Shown: in pieces, positions 20,867 to 32,184 of the stretch
How the letters are laid out: every line of letters starts with the position of its first letter
Position numbering within the stretch: position 1 is the first letter of the stretch
NCBI GenBank assembly: GCA_037367405.1
Contig: JAZKJV010000299.1
Span: 62,001-126,000 of the forward strand
DNA length: 64,000 nucleotides
Direction: 5' to 3'
Source of the DNA: Ottelia alismoides
Lineage: Eukaryota; Streptophyta; Magnoliopsida; Alismatales; Hydrocharitaceae
The notes under the pieces: generated by a model
Database searches by the model: none
Told to the model about the DNA's origin: nothing
The model's input: only the letters and a program-made list of their open reading frames with translations
Translations under genes and position numbers: made by a program

Positions 20867-23800
20867 TGATTGTCTCGAAAATCGATGTGGTTATGTCGAC
20901 TCACAAGGCGAGTCAACAGTCGGTGTTTGACCACACAAATTCTGAAATTAATCAACAATTAACCCACACTAAAGATCAATAAATTAGAACTAATGTGGAG
21001 TTAAAATTTATTTTTAACTCTACATAAAAGATGTATAGGTGCAAGTATGTAGAGAGTTCGAACACAGGGAGCAAACAGGGTAATTCAAAATTAATGCACA
21101 AGTGAGTGTGTGTGAAGTGTCTACACTAAGAAAACAAGCAAGGAAATTTTTGTGGGTTTTTAATTTTTAATTTTTTTTCAATATTGGAATTTAAAGACAA
21201 TGGAATAAAAGACAAGGTAAAATATTTATAAAACTAAGTAAAAATTACCAAAAATTCAGAAATAAAATGTTTTTGATATTTTTAGGATTTTTTACTATTT
21301 TTGTGATTTTTGGGGGTTTTTCAAGGTGTTTTTAATATTTTTAATTACTGAAATAACTCAAAACAGTGAAACAAGGGCTGGCTGTGAACAAAATGGAAAT
21401 GAAAATTAGCAAACAACAATCAAAATTTTTCACACTATTTTTCAAATAAAAAGAACAAAATGAGGAACAAACAGAACCTGAGTTTGTATTTTTAGAGTTT
21501 TCCTTGATTTTTTATATTTTTTTGAAGTTTTTGAGTGTTTTTGAATTTTTAGTGTTTTTCTTTTGAGATTTTAGTGATTTTTGGACTGACACTAAAATAT
21601 GATTTAATCGACACTAGGTAATTTTTTTTTGGAATTTTTGGAGGGGTTTTAATATTTTTTTGGCATTTTCTAAGCTAGACAGTACACAAAAAGGCTATTT
21701 TTGATTTTTAATAAATATGAAAATAAAATAAAATCAAAAACTAAAATGATAGCGTGGAAGTACACGTGTCCAGCAGCTTAAACCTATTTTTGTGGAATTT
21801 TTAGACTTAAGATGATAAGTTAAATAAATACAACAAGCATCCAATCAACACACAGGCCTGACAGGGGTATTTATGCAATTTCTCAAACATCCAAGGGCAT
21901 ACATGCAATTTTCCACAAAAATACACACTGAATATTCAATATATAGCTTCAAAACTAATTACAAAATCCGCCTGGGTCTCTTGGAAATTTTCCCACCAGG
22001 GCGCGTGACTTGCACGCGCCTGGCGAGGACTGAAATGTAATATCTCAAAACCCTGGGGACTACATGCAAAATATCCAAAAAGTTTACACGTGATACGAAA
22101 GTTTTAGTACTAAAACAAAATACACAAATGACCGAGGGTATCCTTGCAAAATGCCCACACCTCACGTGTACAGGTCACGTGAGGTGACGTGGCGAAGGAC
22201 CTGGATGCAAATACATAAAGCTTGGGGGTCTTTGTGCAAATATTACAAAAATATTACACTACAGACAAAAGTTTTAAATACTAAATAATAAATACAAAAA
22301 GGCGCGAGGGTGTAGATGCAAAATACCCTCGACGCGTGATCCGACGGTGATGAAGGAGCCACTTAGACACGTGGCGCTTGATGAACGGCCGATGACGCTT
22401 CGTGGATCAACGGCTACGATTAGATCGCCCAGAGAAGATCAACGGTCAAGGCGTGGCGAGATCCAACGGTTGCTGATTGATCTGGAGGAGGTGCCCTGAT
22501 CGGACGGTGGCGAAGACGACTGGAAGAACACGGCGGAGCTCCGGCTGTGCGAGGTTCCTCGAGCTCCTCCGGCCGACTCCGATGGATTCTGAGCTTCAAA
22601 TTTGACCGGACCCTCCTCTGGTCGTCCTCTATCTCCTGGGGGCGTCAAAAAGCCACGGCGGAGGCCGTGGTGCTCGCTGGTGGCGGGCGGAGCTGGTGGG
22701 CTGCGTCTGCTCCGGCGAGGCGAGCTCCAAAACTCGCCTCCAGGTGTCTTCGCTTGTGCTTTGACCTGCAAGAATGGTCAACGGGTCCAGGGCAAACTGC
22801 CTGGACCCTTGGATGGTCGGGGAGAGGTGCTAATCGCGATGGAGATGCACGACCGGAGGTGCGCTCCGTCCAAGGTGCTTGATTCGGCGATTGGGTCGAT
22901 TGAACTTCGATTTTTTTGGGGGTTTTCGAACCTTAGGCTAACAGGAATAAAATGACGCAAAGTAATGAGCGGGGTAGCCCTCAATGGCCGGAGCCAGAGG
23001 GAAGAAAGATACATCGACCGACGACTTTGCGGGAGGTGGTGGAAGCGCCTCCGACCTCGACTGCCTTGGCTGATGGCTTCGCGGTGGAGCTGTCACCTCC
23101 AGGAAGCGCTGGAGCTCGGAGTAGGCGCGAGGGGTGGACCGAAGGTGTTCAAAATCAAAAGGAAAGAAGGGGGGCTCGTTATATTTGTTTGACCCTGAGT
23201 TGCAGGGGTCCAAAGATCAATGAGTATCTTGCAAATCTCGGGTCCAAAGACCAAGATTATTCATGGGCGAGCTAGAGGGAAGATCGAGGAATAATGTTGC
23301 AGAAGGTTGCAACACAAAAAGGTGAAAGTTTTGGCCTCGAGAAATCCGTGAAGTTGGGTCAAAAACTAGGTTGTCAGGAGCTACAGGGGGTAGGGCGTCC
23401 AGTTGACCGCGGTCAACTGTTGACCCCTCCTGGTTGGTCCACGTGGACCAACCAGGAAAAACCCTGAAAAATTAATTTGTAAAATCAATAAAAAATAGAA
23501 TTAAGTCGAATTAATTAATAGTTATAAAATGAAAAATGCTTAAAATTTAATGTAGTATTTTATGATGAATTTTAATTATTTTTATGAAGTGTATTTTTAT
23601 AAGTTGCCTTTATACCCCTATATAGGTATATTATCTATATACTTTATTACTTTTATTTTTATTTTTATATATTTTAATTTTATTATTTTTTATTTATTAT
23701 TTTATAAAATTATAAAATACTTTTATATACACAAATATATTTTTATTTTATTTTTCTGATATGTTTTGTGTATTAAATAAAATATAAGAGTGCTTTGTAT

Positions 23801-24612
23801 AGGTATATGTATAGGCAGTATACCTATGTATTCTTTATACAAATATTTTTATTTTTGTATTTTCTTTGCATTTTATTCTGATTTTAGTACACATATATAT
23901 TATAAGTAATATTTACATAATTATAAAAATATAAAAATGAATAAATAATGAATAAATAATAAATTGAATATTTTTTCAGTACAGGTATACAATAGGGGTC
24001 CAAAACTCAACTTTCAAACCGTAGCTCCGCCAAATGCGAAACCACCGCCATTAATTATCTTATTTTCTTCTATATACAATTAAAGGTGAATACGCTGCAT
24101 TTGGAGTTTTTATTTGTGAGATACGGGTCTGGGAAGTTGGGATTCTGGATTCTTATTCAGACCATAACTTTTTATCTGTATCTTATTTTTCTGTGAAATC
24201 AATTTTGTATTTTCTTTATAAAATTATCTACAACTTTCATGTACAAAGTTTCTTTATTTGATATATAAAAAGTGGAACCAAAATAGGTCCCAAAATGAAT
24301 AAAGAATGAACAAAATATATAGGTATTTTATCAGTATTTCTGACCTTATCTCCCCCTACTTTATTCCTTATCGACCTATTCATCAAGATGCCTAGGTCTC
24401 GGGGATTTTGGGTCATAAAATATTTACAATATTTTATTCTTTTTCTTTTCTTTATTTATTCTATAATTTTGGCCTTTATTACAGTATTTTATACACTATT
24501 GTGATGCACATGCATGGATGATAAGATGCTCTATTTAAGGGTATTTACAGGCATTTGCTAGGGTTTTGGTGCCAAAATGATAGAATAAAGATGATGAAAT
24601 GTGGATTCATCA
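20867..24612 (-). repeat. 5' LTR of element A
   Basis: A 3746-bp LTR, near-identical to 6052-9791, with only scattered substitutions and small indels visible by eye. It carries the same AT-rich and GC-rich stretches, TGCAAA motifs and the ACCTCACGTG / CACGTGAGGT repeat (22159-22185). It would drive transcription leftwards through gag and pol. Confidence 0.95.
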
Positions 24613-24617
24613 GTCAG
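24613..24617. repeat. Target-site duplication of element A, right copy (GTCAG)
   Basis: GTCAG directly follows the LTR terminus TTCATCA and matches 6047-6051. It marks where the B LTR resumes. Confidence 0.95.
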
Positions 24618-26125
24618 CGCAAGTGGATGAGCTGCTGAGTGTAAAATTTGAGGTGGAGCAACGTGAAGTGATCGAGGAAGGTAGAGACGACCATCAGTGC
24701 TTGAGGGAATCTAGGGATCCTCTTTGGGTATAGCTCGGTCGAGGAATGAGCGGTGAAGTGGTGAGGCGCAAGCTAGGAGGAAGGGTGAATGGTACGAGGT
24801 GTATAAGGAGGAAGAGGTGATCGGATACAGAGGTGCAGGCAAGCCTTAGAGGAGAATGGATGGGTAGGCATAGAAGAAGAAGAAGAAACGAAAAGAGGGG
24901 GGAAGAAGAAGGTACATGGGGAGAAGTCACATGGGGGAGAAGGTGCAATGCTCCACTCCAGTCGTTGCTCGAAGAGCTTTGCTAAGGAGGAATCTCTAAA
25001 ACACTTGTAGCTCAGTAGAAAGAGCAGCTACTTGGTTGAGAAGGAGATCGAGGATCGCACCGTACTTGTGGCTCTTGTCATCGCCTAATCTGGGTACCTT
25101 ATCTGCTGTCACCGAAGAGGATGATCTTGTTGGATGCGCGAAGTATAATCGTGGTGGATGATCTGGGCGAGGGGAGGCAAGGCACTTTAATAGGTGATGG
25201 AGGAGCTAGAAATGGTCGAAGGTGATGCATAATGACCAAGAAGCCCTAACGCCCGGCAGGTAAGGTGACAGTCAACGGAAGCAGTCGAGAGAGGAAGGGG
25301 AAAGGGGGAGGCACGTGCACCCACATGCTTGGGAGAGAGAGGAGAGAGAATGCCATGTGACATGTTGAGGAGCGACCACGTGGCAAGAATAAAATTAATA
25401 ATCCTAATAATAAAATAAAATAAAAGAAAAAGAGAAGGGGGTGATACATGGCCGCTCCAGGAGCGACCACATGTTGCTCCTAGAAAATTTGAAAAACAAA
25501 TTAGAAGAAAAATCCATAAAAATAAAAATTGAAGTCAAATGAAAAAGTAATCTTCATAAAAATCGATCATTTCGACGAGATCTATGACTTGTGAAGGGAC
25601 CAAAACCAAAAAAAGATCATCTGTAAAAGTATTTTTGGTGGTACTCTATAGATATAAAATACCTTTATTTTTGTATTTTGTGATTTTTTGTATTTTAATT
25701 TGACTTTAATTAGTGAATTAATTTATATACATCATATACATATCTAGCATAATTTTTATTGTTTTTTATAGGTTAGAAAACTATAAAATAAAATCAACAA
25801 AGATATTTTTTACAAAATATATAATGTCAAAATTGTGTTTTCTTCTGATTTTCTGATTTTTATGCGTTTTGATTCTATGCTCAGTTACTTAGCTAATAAA
25901 AAAATTAGTAGAGAAAGAATTAGGTCAAAATAAATAATATTTGTACATAAAATAATTAGGATCATTGTAGGAAAAAACTTAGGTTATTTAATTATAGATT
26001 TTAACATTATTTCAGCATAGTTGATGAATGTTAATTAACACAATATAAGGGGTTTATTTAGTGATTTATTAAGGGAATTCTGCTAATTTCTTCATATAAA
26101 GTAGATGAGTCATGGATTCAATGCA
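24618..26125 (-). repeat. LTR of element B, right part
   Basis: Continuation of 4655-6046 after element A. It contains purine-rich sequence (24820-24930), a cacgtg pair around 25311-25376 and an AT-rich end, and stops at GCA at 26125, directly before a PPT complement. The two parts give an LTR of about 2.9 kb. I see no reliable gene. Confidence 0.6.
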
Positions 26126-26160
26126 CCCCTATACTTAGATCTTTGCTTGTCCCCAAGCAA
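26126..26160 (-). promoter_or_regulatory. Polypurine tract of B with adjacent hairpin
   Basis: CCCCTATACTTAG follows the LTR end. In element sense it is CTAAGTATAGGGG. The neighbouring inverted repeat is TTGCTTG (26143-26149) with CAAGCAA (26154-26160). Compared with A and F (TTGCTAG / CTAGCAA) one base pair has changed on both sides, so pairing is kept. Confidence 0.75.
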
Positions 26161-27524
26161 TTTCTAGTGAGTTCGAAGGTTGAATCCCTGACTATGCATG
26201 TGCAAATTCAAGACTTGTCTCATTAAGAATCCTTGGTGTCAGTGGTTCTAAAATCTTGGCTGATCCAAGATCTAGTCAAAAGGAATCTAACTTATCTAAT
26301 TATCAAACTCTCTGTTTATACATATGGCCTAGATAAATGAAGTTTAGTGTGGACTGCATTTTATGAGAGGTGAGGCAAAATGTCACCCAAAGTCTGGATC
26401 CAAGAGACTCTCCTCAAGAACTGATTCTCAACACTAGGGAATAAATCAGTTCTTGCATTCAATCGACCATCTTAGTAGTTTTTCAGATTTTAAAGTGATC
26501 TTGGAAGGCCAGTTGGATGGAGGGCATAGGTTTGTGTAATTTCTTTTCTCCTTCACACTGGAACAAGGGTCCTCTCGAGTGCCTTATTACTCAACACATA
26601 TTTTTGGTGTTAATCAGTGTATCCATCGAGACTTGTTGAGTCGCATGTACTTCTTTTCCTGGGAATACACCGGGGTGTGCCTTCTTTAAGTATCTAATAT
26701 ACTTACACCCAGACTTGTATCGCTTACGATGCAGAGCCCTTTTTGAGGTACTAGCCCGACTCATTTGGCCTAGTTAGCTTTGATCCAAGTGGACACTTTG
26801 AAATGGTTGGGAGCACTTGCCTTTGATGTAATCTCTTGGTATTTGACTTTGTATTGAGAGAGACTTTCTTTCAGTATTTTTTTCTTTCTTTTCTTTTCTT
26901 GTTGGCTAGTTCCACCGCTTTTATCAAGTTGACTCACACTGATCAACAAATTATTAAATTTCATCACATCATGGCACTAAGGTCAATATCAAAAGGTATC
27001 ATAAGAACTTGTTCTCATACTAGCTAGGGTTGTTGAAACTCGAGTTTCATGAAGCTTTCATCGACTTTATCCCATCCTTGAGTATCATAAAATCAGGTCT
27101 AGACTCAAATCTCAAGTCTTAGTCCTTCAACTGAAACCTCATTTCATCTCATCATTCATGCAATTGTGTATGTGGTGTGCTGATCATATTCTTCAATGTA
27201 GAGATTAAGTGTGCGATATAACACTCATATCTTTTAAAACTTAGGGAAGTGTATATTATTAAGTCTCGAACCCTAATGACTAAGTCTGGTTAGCTCTGAA
27301 TCAAAGGACCTCATAAACAAGAGTTTCTTTTATTCCTCAACTCTTGAGTGATAGTGAAAGTTTCTGGGATGGAAACAACCCACTATTTTTTACAAAAAAA
27401 TCCAAAACAGGTATTTTATACACAAATTTTGAATAATGTACATAATATACACCAAACATACCCATACCCAAAAAATAGTTGAAGTATGAGCTATGGGTAA
27501 AGCAAATATATACAATATACACCC
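26161..27524 (-). other. Non-coding 3' region of element B
   Basis: No gene is supported. The region corresponds in position to 9828-11699 of A but is shorter and lacks most of the TTTTCAAA array. Just before the hairpins it has the conserved tatgagctatgggtaaag block (27484-27502), seen also at 1499, 11700 and 57494. Confidence 0.5.
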
Positions 27525-27763
27525 CTATTCTTAGCATGTGCGATGTCCTCATGGTACAAAGTGAAATGTAGACATAGCTCATACCAAGCATAGTGAGTGA
27601 CAAGAATAGGAAGTCGACTCACCCCCTATCCTTAGGCTTTAATGGCCTAAGCATAGTAGAAGAGCAAGAAATGAGGCGGTCGAGGGTGAGAAGGAAGAAT
27701 AGAAGTGATGTATAAACAATGATGTCGGTCCCCTATACTTAGGTTCAAGTCAGCCTAAGTATG
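27525..27763 (-). repeat. Hairpin cluster with PPT-like arms (B)
   Basis: Three inverted repeats: a long one with arms 27525-27549 and 27571-27593; CTATCCTTAGGC (27626-27637) with GCCTAAGCATAG (27645-27656); and CTATACTTAGG (27733-27743) with CCTAAGTATG (27754-27763). The middle stem has its own sequence yet still pairs apart from one A-C site. An LTR (J) begins about 50 bp later in place of pol. Confidence 0.8.
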
Positions 27764-27816
27764 ATCAAGTAATTATAAGTGGGAGATCGAGTAGATTTGA
27801 GATGGATATACAAGTC

Positions 27817-30298
27817 TGATGACACGGATTTCACGATTGACTAAAGTGGAATAAATAAACCAGTCATCATTGTCCTTAGTCAATCAAACCGATCAACCAG
27901 AAAATCAAACCACTAAGGATCAAACAGTGAATGTAAGCGGTTTTGCTACTTTTATTTACATGGTATAGTGATCAGGGTCGAACACAAGGAGCACAATTAA
28001 AAGCTAAGTAATGAGATTTCAGGAATAAAAAGGCTTTTTAGTGGTTTTTGATTTTTCAAATTTTAATTTTCAAAATAAAAACAACCAACACAAGGAATAA
28101 AAAGACCAACACAAAATGTTTTTGTATTTTCTTAATAAGGCAAAAAGAATCAAAAAATTGCAATAAGAATATTTTTGAATTTTATATATTATATATTATT
28201 TTTATTAATTTTATAATTTTTTTAAATATAATTGTAATTCTCAAACAATGCACCGTCAGGAGTATTTTGCAAGTTAAAAATAATTAAAATGCCCAGAACT
28301 CCTGGAGATGATTTTTATATGATAAAGTAGAGTTGATTATCTACAAACATAGACTGAAAACACTATTTTTGGAATTTTCTACAATTTTATATAATTTTCA
28401 TAAGTTTTAGTGTTTTTTTTGTAAGTTGTATGGTTTTTATAAGTAATTTCAAACAAAAATGATGCTGAATCTAAATGACGATAAAAGATAACTACCCTAA
28501 TTTTTATGGAATTTTCAAGACTTTTTTCGAATTTTGATAATTTTCCTAAGATAAACAAGACACTTTTTAAGGGCTTTTGAATTTTTAGTAATAGAAAATA
28601 CAGGTGAATCAACACCCAAAAATCACCACAAAGAATACATGCTAGCAGGAGCTATATGTGATTTTTAAATAATTTTTAGGGTTTCATTACTTTTTATTGC
28701 ATCAAATAAAAGACAAATAGTCAAAAACAGTTTACATGGACCTATTTGCGAAGAAACTAAGTTCTGTGTGCCAAATTATAATAAGCCAGAATGTACAGGG
28801 TCCTCTATGCAATTAATCTGCCAAATACGTGCACAACACGTGATTCACAACTCACCGAGGTATAAGTGCAAATATCAAAACATAAACTTCATTCCATAAC
28901 AAGCAAAAGTTCAGACCAGATACTACAAATAACCCAAAAAGTCATGTGGGGGCGCATGTGGACTCGATCCAACTGGACTAAAATTCAAATAAATAAGCTA
29001 GAGGCTCCAAACTGCAAAATTCTTAACTATTTATTACAATTATTAGACTGAAATGAAATAACAAATGATATGGGGGAAAAAGTGAAGTTTACCCTTGCAG
29101 GCGTGGCTAACACATGGCCTTGAGAAGATCTGACGGACCAGGGCTCTCACTGACGTACACTTCAACACCTGCAAAGGAAACTAGTACTCGGGGACGTAGC
29201 TCCCATCCAATTATTGCTTGGAAAACATCAAGAAGTGAGTGGAGATGGGGACTTGATCTTCGGCGTATATGGAGAAGGGAGGTCAGACCTTAATCTCGCT
29301 CTGATGTGCAAGCCTATGGGGGTCATGTCACGAAGAAAGGATGGAGATATGATGTGGGGTATCAATCGGTATGTGGAGGTGTCCGTAATGGAGCTCCAGA
29401 CCTGATGGTTGGAGCAGGGGGAGTGGCGGCGAAGTAGATGGACTGAATCGAAAGGGGATCAAAAATGGAAGAGAGAAAAGGGATACCTGGACTCACTGCC
29501 ATGCTCAGGAACTTCAGGCGAGGCGGTCGGCAAAGTTATGGCCTCAACCAAGTTGTGGAAGACCAGGAGGCTTGTCGCGACGGAGATGTCCAGCCACGAG
29601 CTGAGCAGGTGCAACCAGACACTCATGAGACCTCCAAAGGGGTCCTCCGAGCTTTCACTATCTTAGAGGTGGCTAAGAGGCAGTGGTGGCGTGAGGCGTG
29701 AGCTGTCGAGCTCGGGAGGCGAAAGAAACTATATATAGGGGAAGGCTAGGGTCCATAAAGATCGGAAGATTCAACGAAACCCTAGCGTGATCCGATTGTG
29801 CCTAGGGATTCGTGAGGATCATGGATCATAGGATCATAATCAGGCGTAACAACCAAGGCAAAATGTGGTCGGGTCTGACCGAGAAAAGGCAGAGAAAAGA
29901 GCTCTGGCGAACGAAAGTCGGGCCGACCTGACTGAGGGAGAAGGTTGATTGGAGTCAACAATCTGACATGGGCCAGTAGGAAAAATCCAGGCCAAAAATG
30001 AAAGAATAATAAATATAAAATATTAGATGATTTTAAAATAAAACTGAATAAACTGAAAAATGATTATTATTTTATAAACTATTTTTTATTTTTAATCACT
30101 TTTAGGAATTAAATATATATAGTATATACAATATAACATATTATATACATGTATAATATACCTATATATTATATACAAGTATTTTTTATTTTTATTTTAT
30201 AAAAATATGTTTTATTTCATATTTTATTTATTTACAAGATAAATTAAGAAATATAAAAAGATTTTATTTGATTTTTTCAACTAAATATAGTATTAAAT
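27817..30298 (-). repeat. Partial LTR of minus-strand Athila-like element J
   Basis: It starts TGATGACACGG and has the same layout as the LTRs of A and F: an edge inverted repeat (27835-27844 / 27876-27885, 10 bp), a gaacacaaggagca motif near 27975, AT-rich stretches, TGCAAA motifs (28736, 28797, 28855) and a CACGTG at 28835. Copia element D interrupts it at 30298, and the rest is not in the window. Frames at 29214-29701 are weak and not annotated. Confidence 0.6.
29729..29740 (-). promoter_or_regulatory. Probable TATA box of LTR J
   Basis: In element sense CCCTATATATAG is followed by tttctttcgcc. It is a good plant TATA box in the expected middle part of the LTR. Confidence 0.55.
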
Positions 30299-30507
30299 TG
30301 TTAGAGAATACCATATATTATTGCTCCTTTATTTACCTCTATTTCCTTATGCATTGTTTCCATGTATCATTGTTTCCTTATGAACTGTTTCCCTATGTAA
30401 CCCCATAGGGGTATTTATGTAAGTTCTCCTCTGAGCACCCTATGGTTTAGTCCTATATAAGGACCCCTAGACCTCACAGAATATATATAGTTTTACATTC
30501 CTTAACA
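30299..30507 (+). repeat. 5' LTR of copia element D
   Basis: A short 209-bp LTR with matching ends TGTTA and TAACA. TATATAA at 30454-30460 is a likely TATA box. The LTR is directly followed by a tRNA-iMet-type PBS. The second LTR is not in the window because E interrupts the element. Confidence 0.85.
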
Positions 30508-30519
30508 TGGTATCAGAGC
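30508..30519 (+). promoter_or_regulatory. Primer-binding site of D (tRNA-iMet type)
   Basis: TGGTATCAGAGC, the standard copia primer-binding sequence, lies immediately after the LTR. Confidence 0.95.
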
Positions 30520-31367
30520 ATGTTCGATCCCTACCCCTACCCCACCTACCAGCCTCGTCATGATCATTCCCTAGGGCATCCGCCGCCCTAAGCCATCACG
30601 CCTCCCGCGCCCTACCGCCTCCCGCCTCCAGGCCTCCACACCCGCCGCCCTCCTCGCCCTCCTCGCCTCATGCGCCCCACCGTCTCCAGGCCTCCAGGCT
30701 TCCATGCCTACCGCGCCCTCCTCGCCTCCCGCCGCGCACACACCGCCAGGTCGCCAGGCCTCCCATCGCGGCCTCCTCGCCAGGCGCACAACCTCCCGCG
30801 CACCTCCACGCCTCCCACCGCGCCCTCCTCGCCAGGCGCGCACCCCCACACCTGCTGCGCCTCCACGCCTCCTCGTCCCACCTCGCCCTCCAGGCCCCTC
30901 ACCCCATGGCCCCTCGCCCTCCAGGCCCCTCACCCCACGACCCCTCGCCCCACGACCCCTCGCCCTCCAGGCCCCTGCCTCTTCTCCACGCCTGCTGCAG
31001 GCCCCTGCCCCACGGCCCCACGGCCATCAGCCCTCAGCCCTGCCCCACGACCCCTGGCCCACGGCTCCTACCCCAGCCCCTGCCCCACGGCCTCCAGCCC
31101 CTGCCCCTCGGCCCCACGGCCCCTGCCCCACGACCCCAGACCCGACGGCCCGACGACTCCTACCCCAACCGCTCCTGCTACACGGCCCACGGCTCCAGCG
31201 ACCTCTTCGGCGTCCTCCTCGCAAAGCCCTTGGCTATATGAGCCCTAGACTCCCAACCGTAGATTGATGGTCTTCTACACGGACTACATCGGCATGGTTT
31301 GCTAGTTGCGTATGATCTCTATTTTCTCTGCATACTAGGTCATTGTATTTTGATCACTGCGGTCACC
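30520..31367 (+). other. C-rich low-complexity leader of element D
   Basis: Between PBS and gag. From about 30570 to 31200 the plus strand is very rich in C, with units such as GCCCCACGGCCCC and CGCCTCC, few A or T and many CCCC runs. Several frames are open on both strands here because stop codons are rare in such sequence. They would give Pro/Ala/Arg-rich peptides and I do not call them genes. The G-rich complement could form four-stranded structures. Confidence 0.75.
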
Positions 31368-32184
31368 ATGACATCTGCTCCTGCGCCTTCGGACTCCAAG
31401 CCCCTGTACCCTACTTCATCTATGATGGTACATGTCACCTCTATCAAACTAAAGGGCTCAGAGAACTACGTACTATGGTCTCGATCCTTCAAAATATCCA
31501 TTGGTGGCCAACGCAAGATTTATATTCTTACTACCATTCTGCCTGCCGAGACAGACGCCAACTATGACACCTGGTACGTCGACAATTGCCAGGTCATCAC
31601 TTGGATGACAAATAGTGTTGATCCTAATATTGCGTCAAATTTGCTCTACAAAACAACTGCAAAAGAAATGTGGGAGAGTCTTGAGAATACATACTCCCAG
31701 AAAACAACCAAATCCAGGCTTTCTGACATTTACACAAGGATTTGGTCTGCAAGTCAAGGAGAAACATCTTTGATAGAATATTACCGGCTCCTCACAGGGT
31801 TATTTGAAGAAATGCTTATATTTCAACCTGCATGTTGTGACAAGCAAATAGGTCAAAGAGCAGAATGGCAGGTGTACCGTTTTCTCTCAAGCTTACACCC
31901 TCGATATAAATCTGTTAAAGATCAATTCTTGACGGCGGCTGCCCTACCACCTCTTGAAACTATTTTTGGCAGACTACAGGAGCTGGAGTCACCCAACCCA
32001 TCACCTCCTACAGACACTACTGCTCACTTTGCTGGAGGACGCCCACCTTTCCAAGGAGGACGAGGCCGTACGTTTGGTCGCGGTCGAGGACGAGAGCAGG
32101 GACGGGGACGTGACTCAGGACGCGACCGTGGTCGTGATTTTTCTAATGCTCGTTATCCAGCATGTACTCATTGTGGCCGCTGGA
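31368..32184 (+). CDS. gag: Copia gag, element D, first part
   Basis: Starts at MTSAPAPSDSKPLYP; this ATG precedes the conserved domain (VTSIKLKGSENYVLWSRSFK) and fits copia gag better than the upstream ATG at 31299. Residues 25-230 match the copia gag / UBN2 type (WYVDNCQVITWMTNSV, MWESLENTYSQ, IEYYRLLTGLFEEM, FLSSLHPRYKSVKDQFL). An Arg/Gly-rich stretch follows, then the start of a CCHC zinc knuckle, CTHCGRW. Element C is inserted at this point, so the frame then runs into C sequence and stops. The domain and its order are as in working copia elements. Confidence 0.9.
32180..32184. repeat. Target-site duplication of element C, left copy (CTGGA)
   Basis: CTGGA precedes the C LTR at 32185 and follows its second LTR at 42704-42708. 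The match defines the insertion exactly. Confidence 0.95.

Larger units (their letters stand above)
6052..24612 (-). mobile_element. Athila-like Ty3/gypsy retrotransposon A, complete
   Basis: An 18,561-bp element with LTRs at both ends (6052-9791 and 20867-24612), a 5-bp TSD, a tRNA-Asp-type PBS, a PPT, gag and pol. In element sense the order is 5' LTR (right), PBS, long leader, gag, protease, reverse transcriptase, RNase H, integrase, hairpin cluster, 3' region, PPT, 3' LTR. The LTRs are nearly identical by eye, which suggests a fairly recent insertion. The coding part nevertheless has in-frame stops at 19048, 18207, 17241, 17046 and 16959, plus frameshifts near 18757 and 13313. It is probably unable to move on its own. 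No envelope-like frame is visible between integrase and the 3' LTR. Confidence 0.95.

Noticed and set aside
29214..29701. Short plus-strand frames upstream of the copia D LTR
   Set aside because: They lie within the J LTR, opposite its promoter, and have no recognisable domain.
27817..30298. LTR J as the 5' LTR of element B, making B a short element without coding region
   Set aside because: There is no PBS complement left of 27817, and the start of J does not resemble the start of the B LTR at 4655.
30571..31267. Overlapping long frames on both strands of the C-rich leader of D (Pro/Ala/Arg-rich)
   Set aside because: Such composition lacks stop codons by chance. No domain, no sensible start, and all frames on both strands are open.
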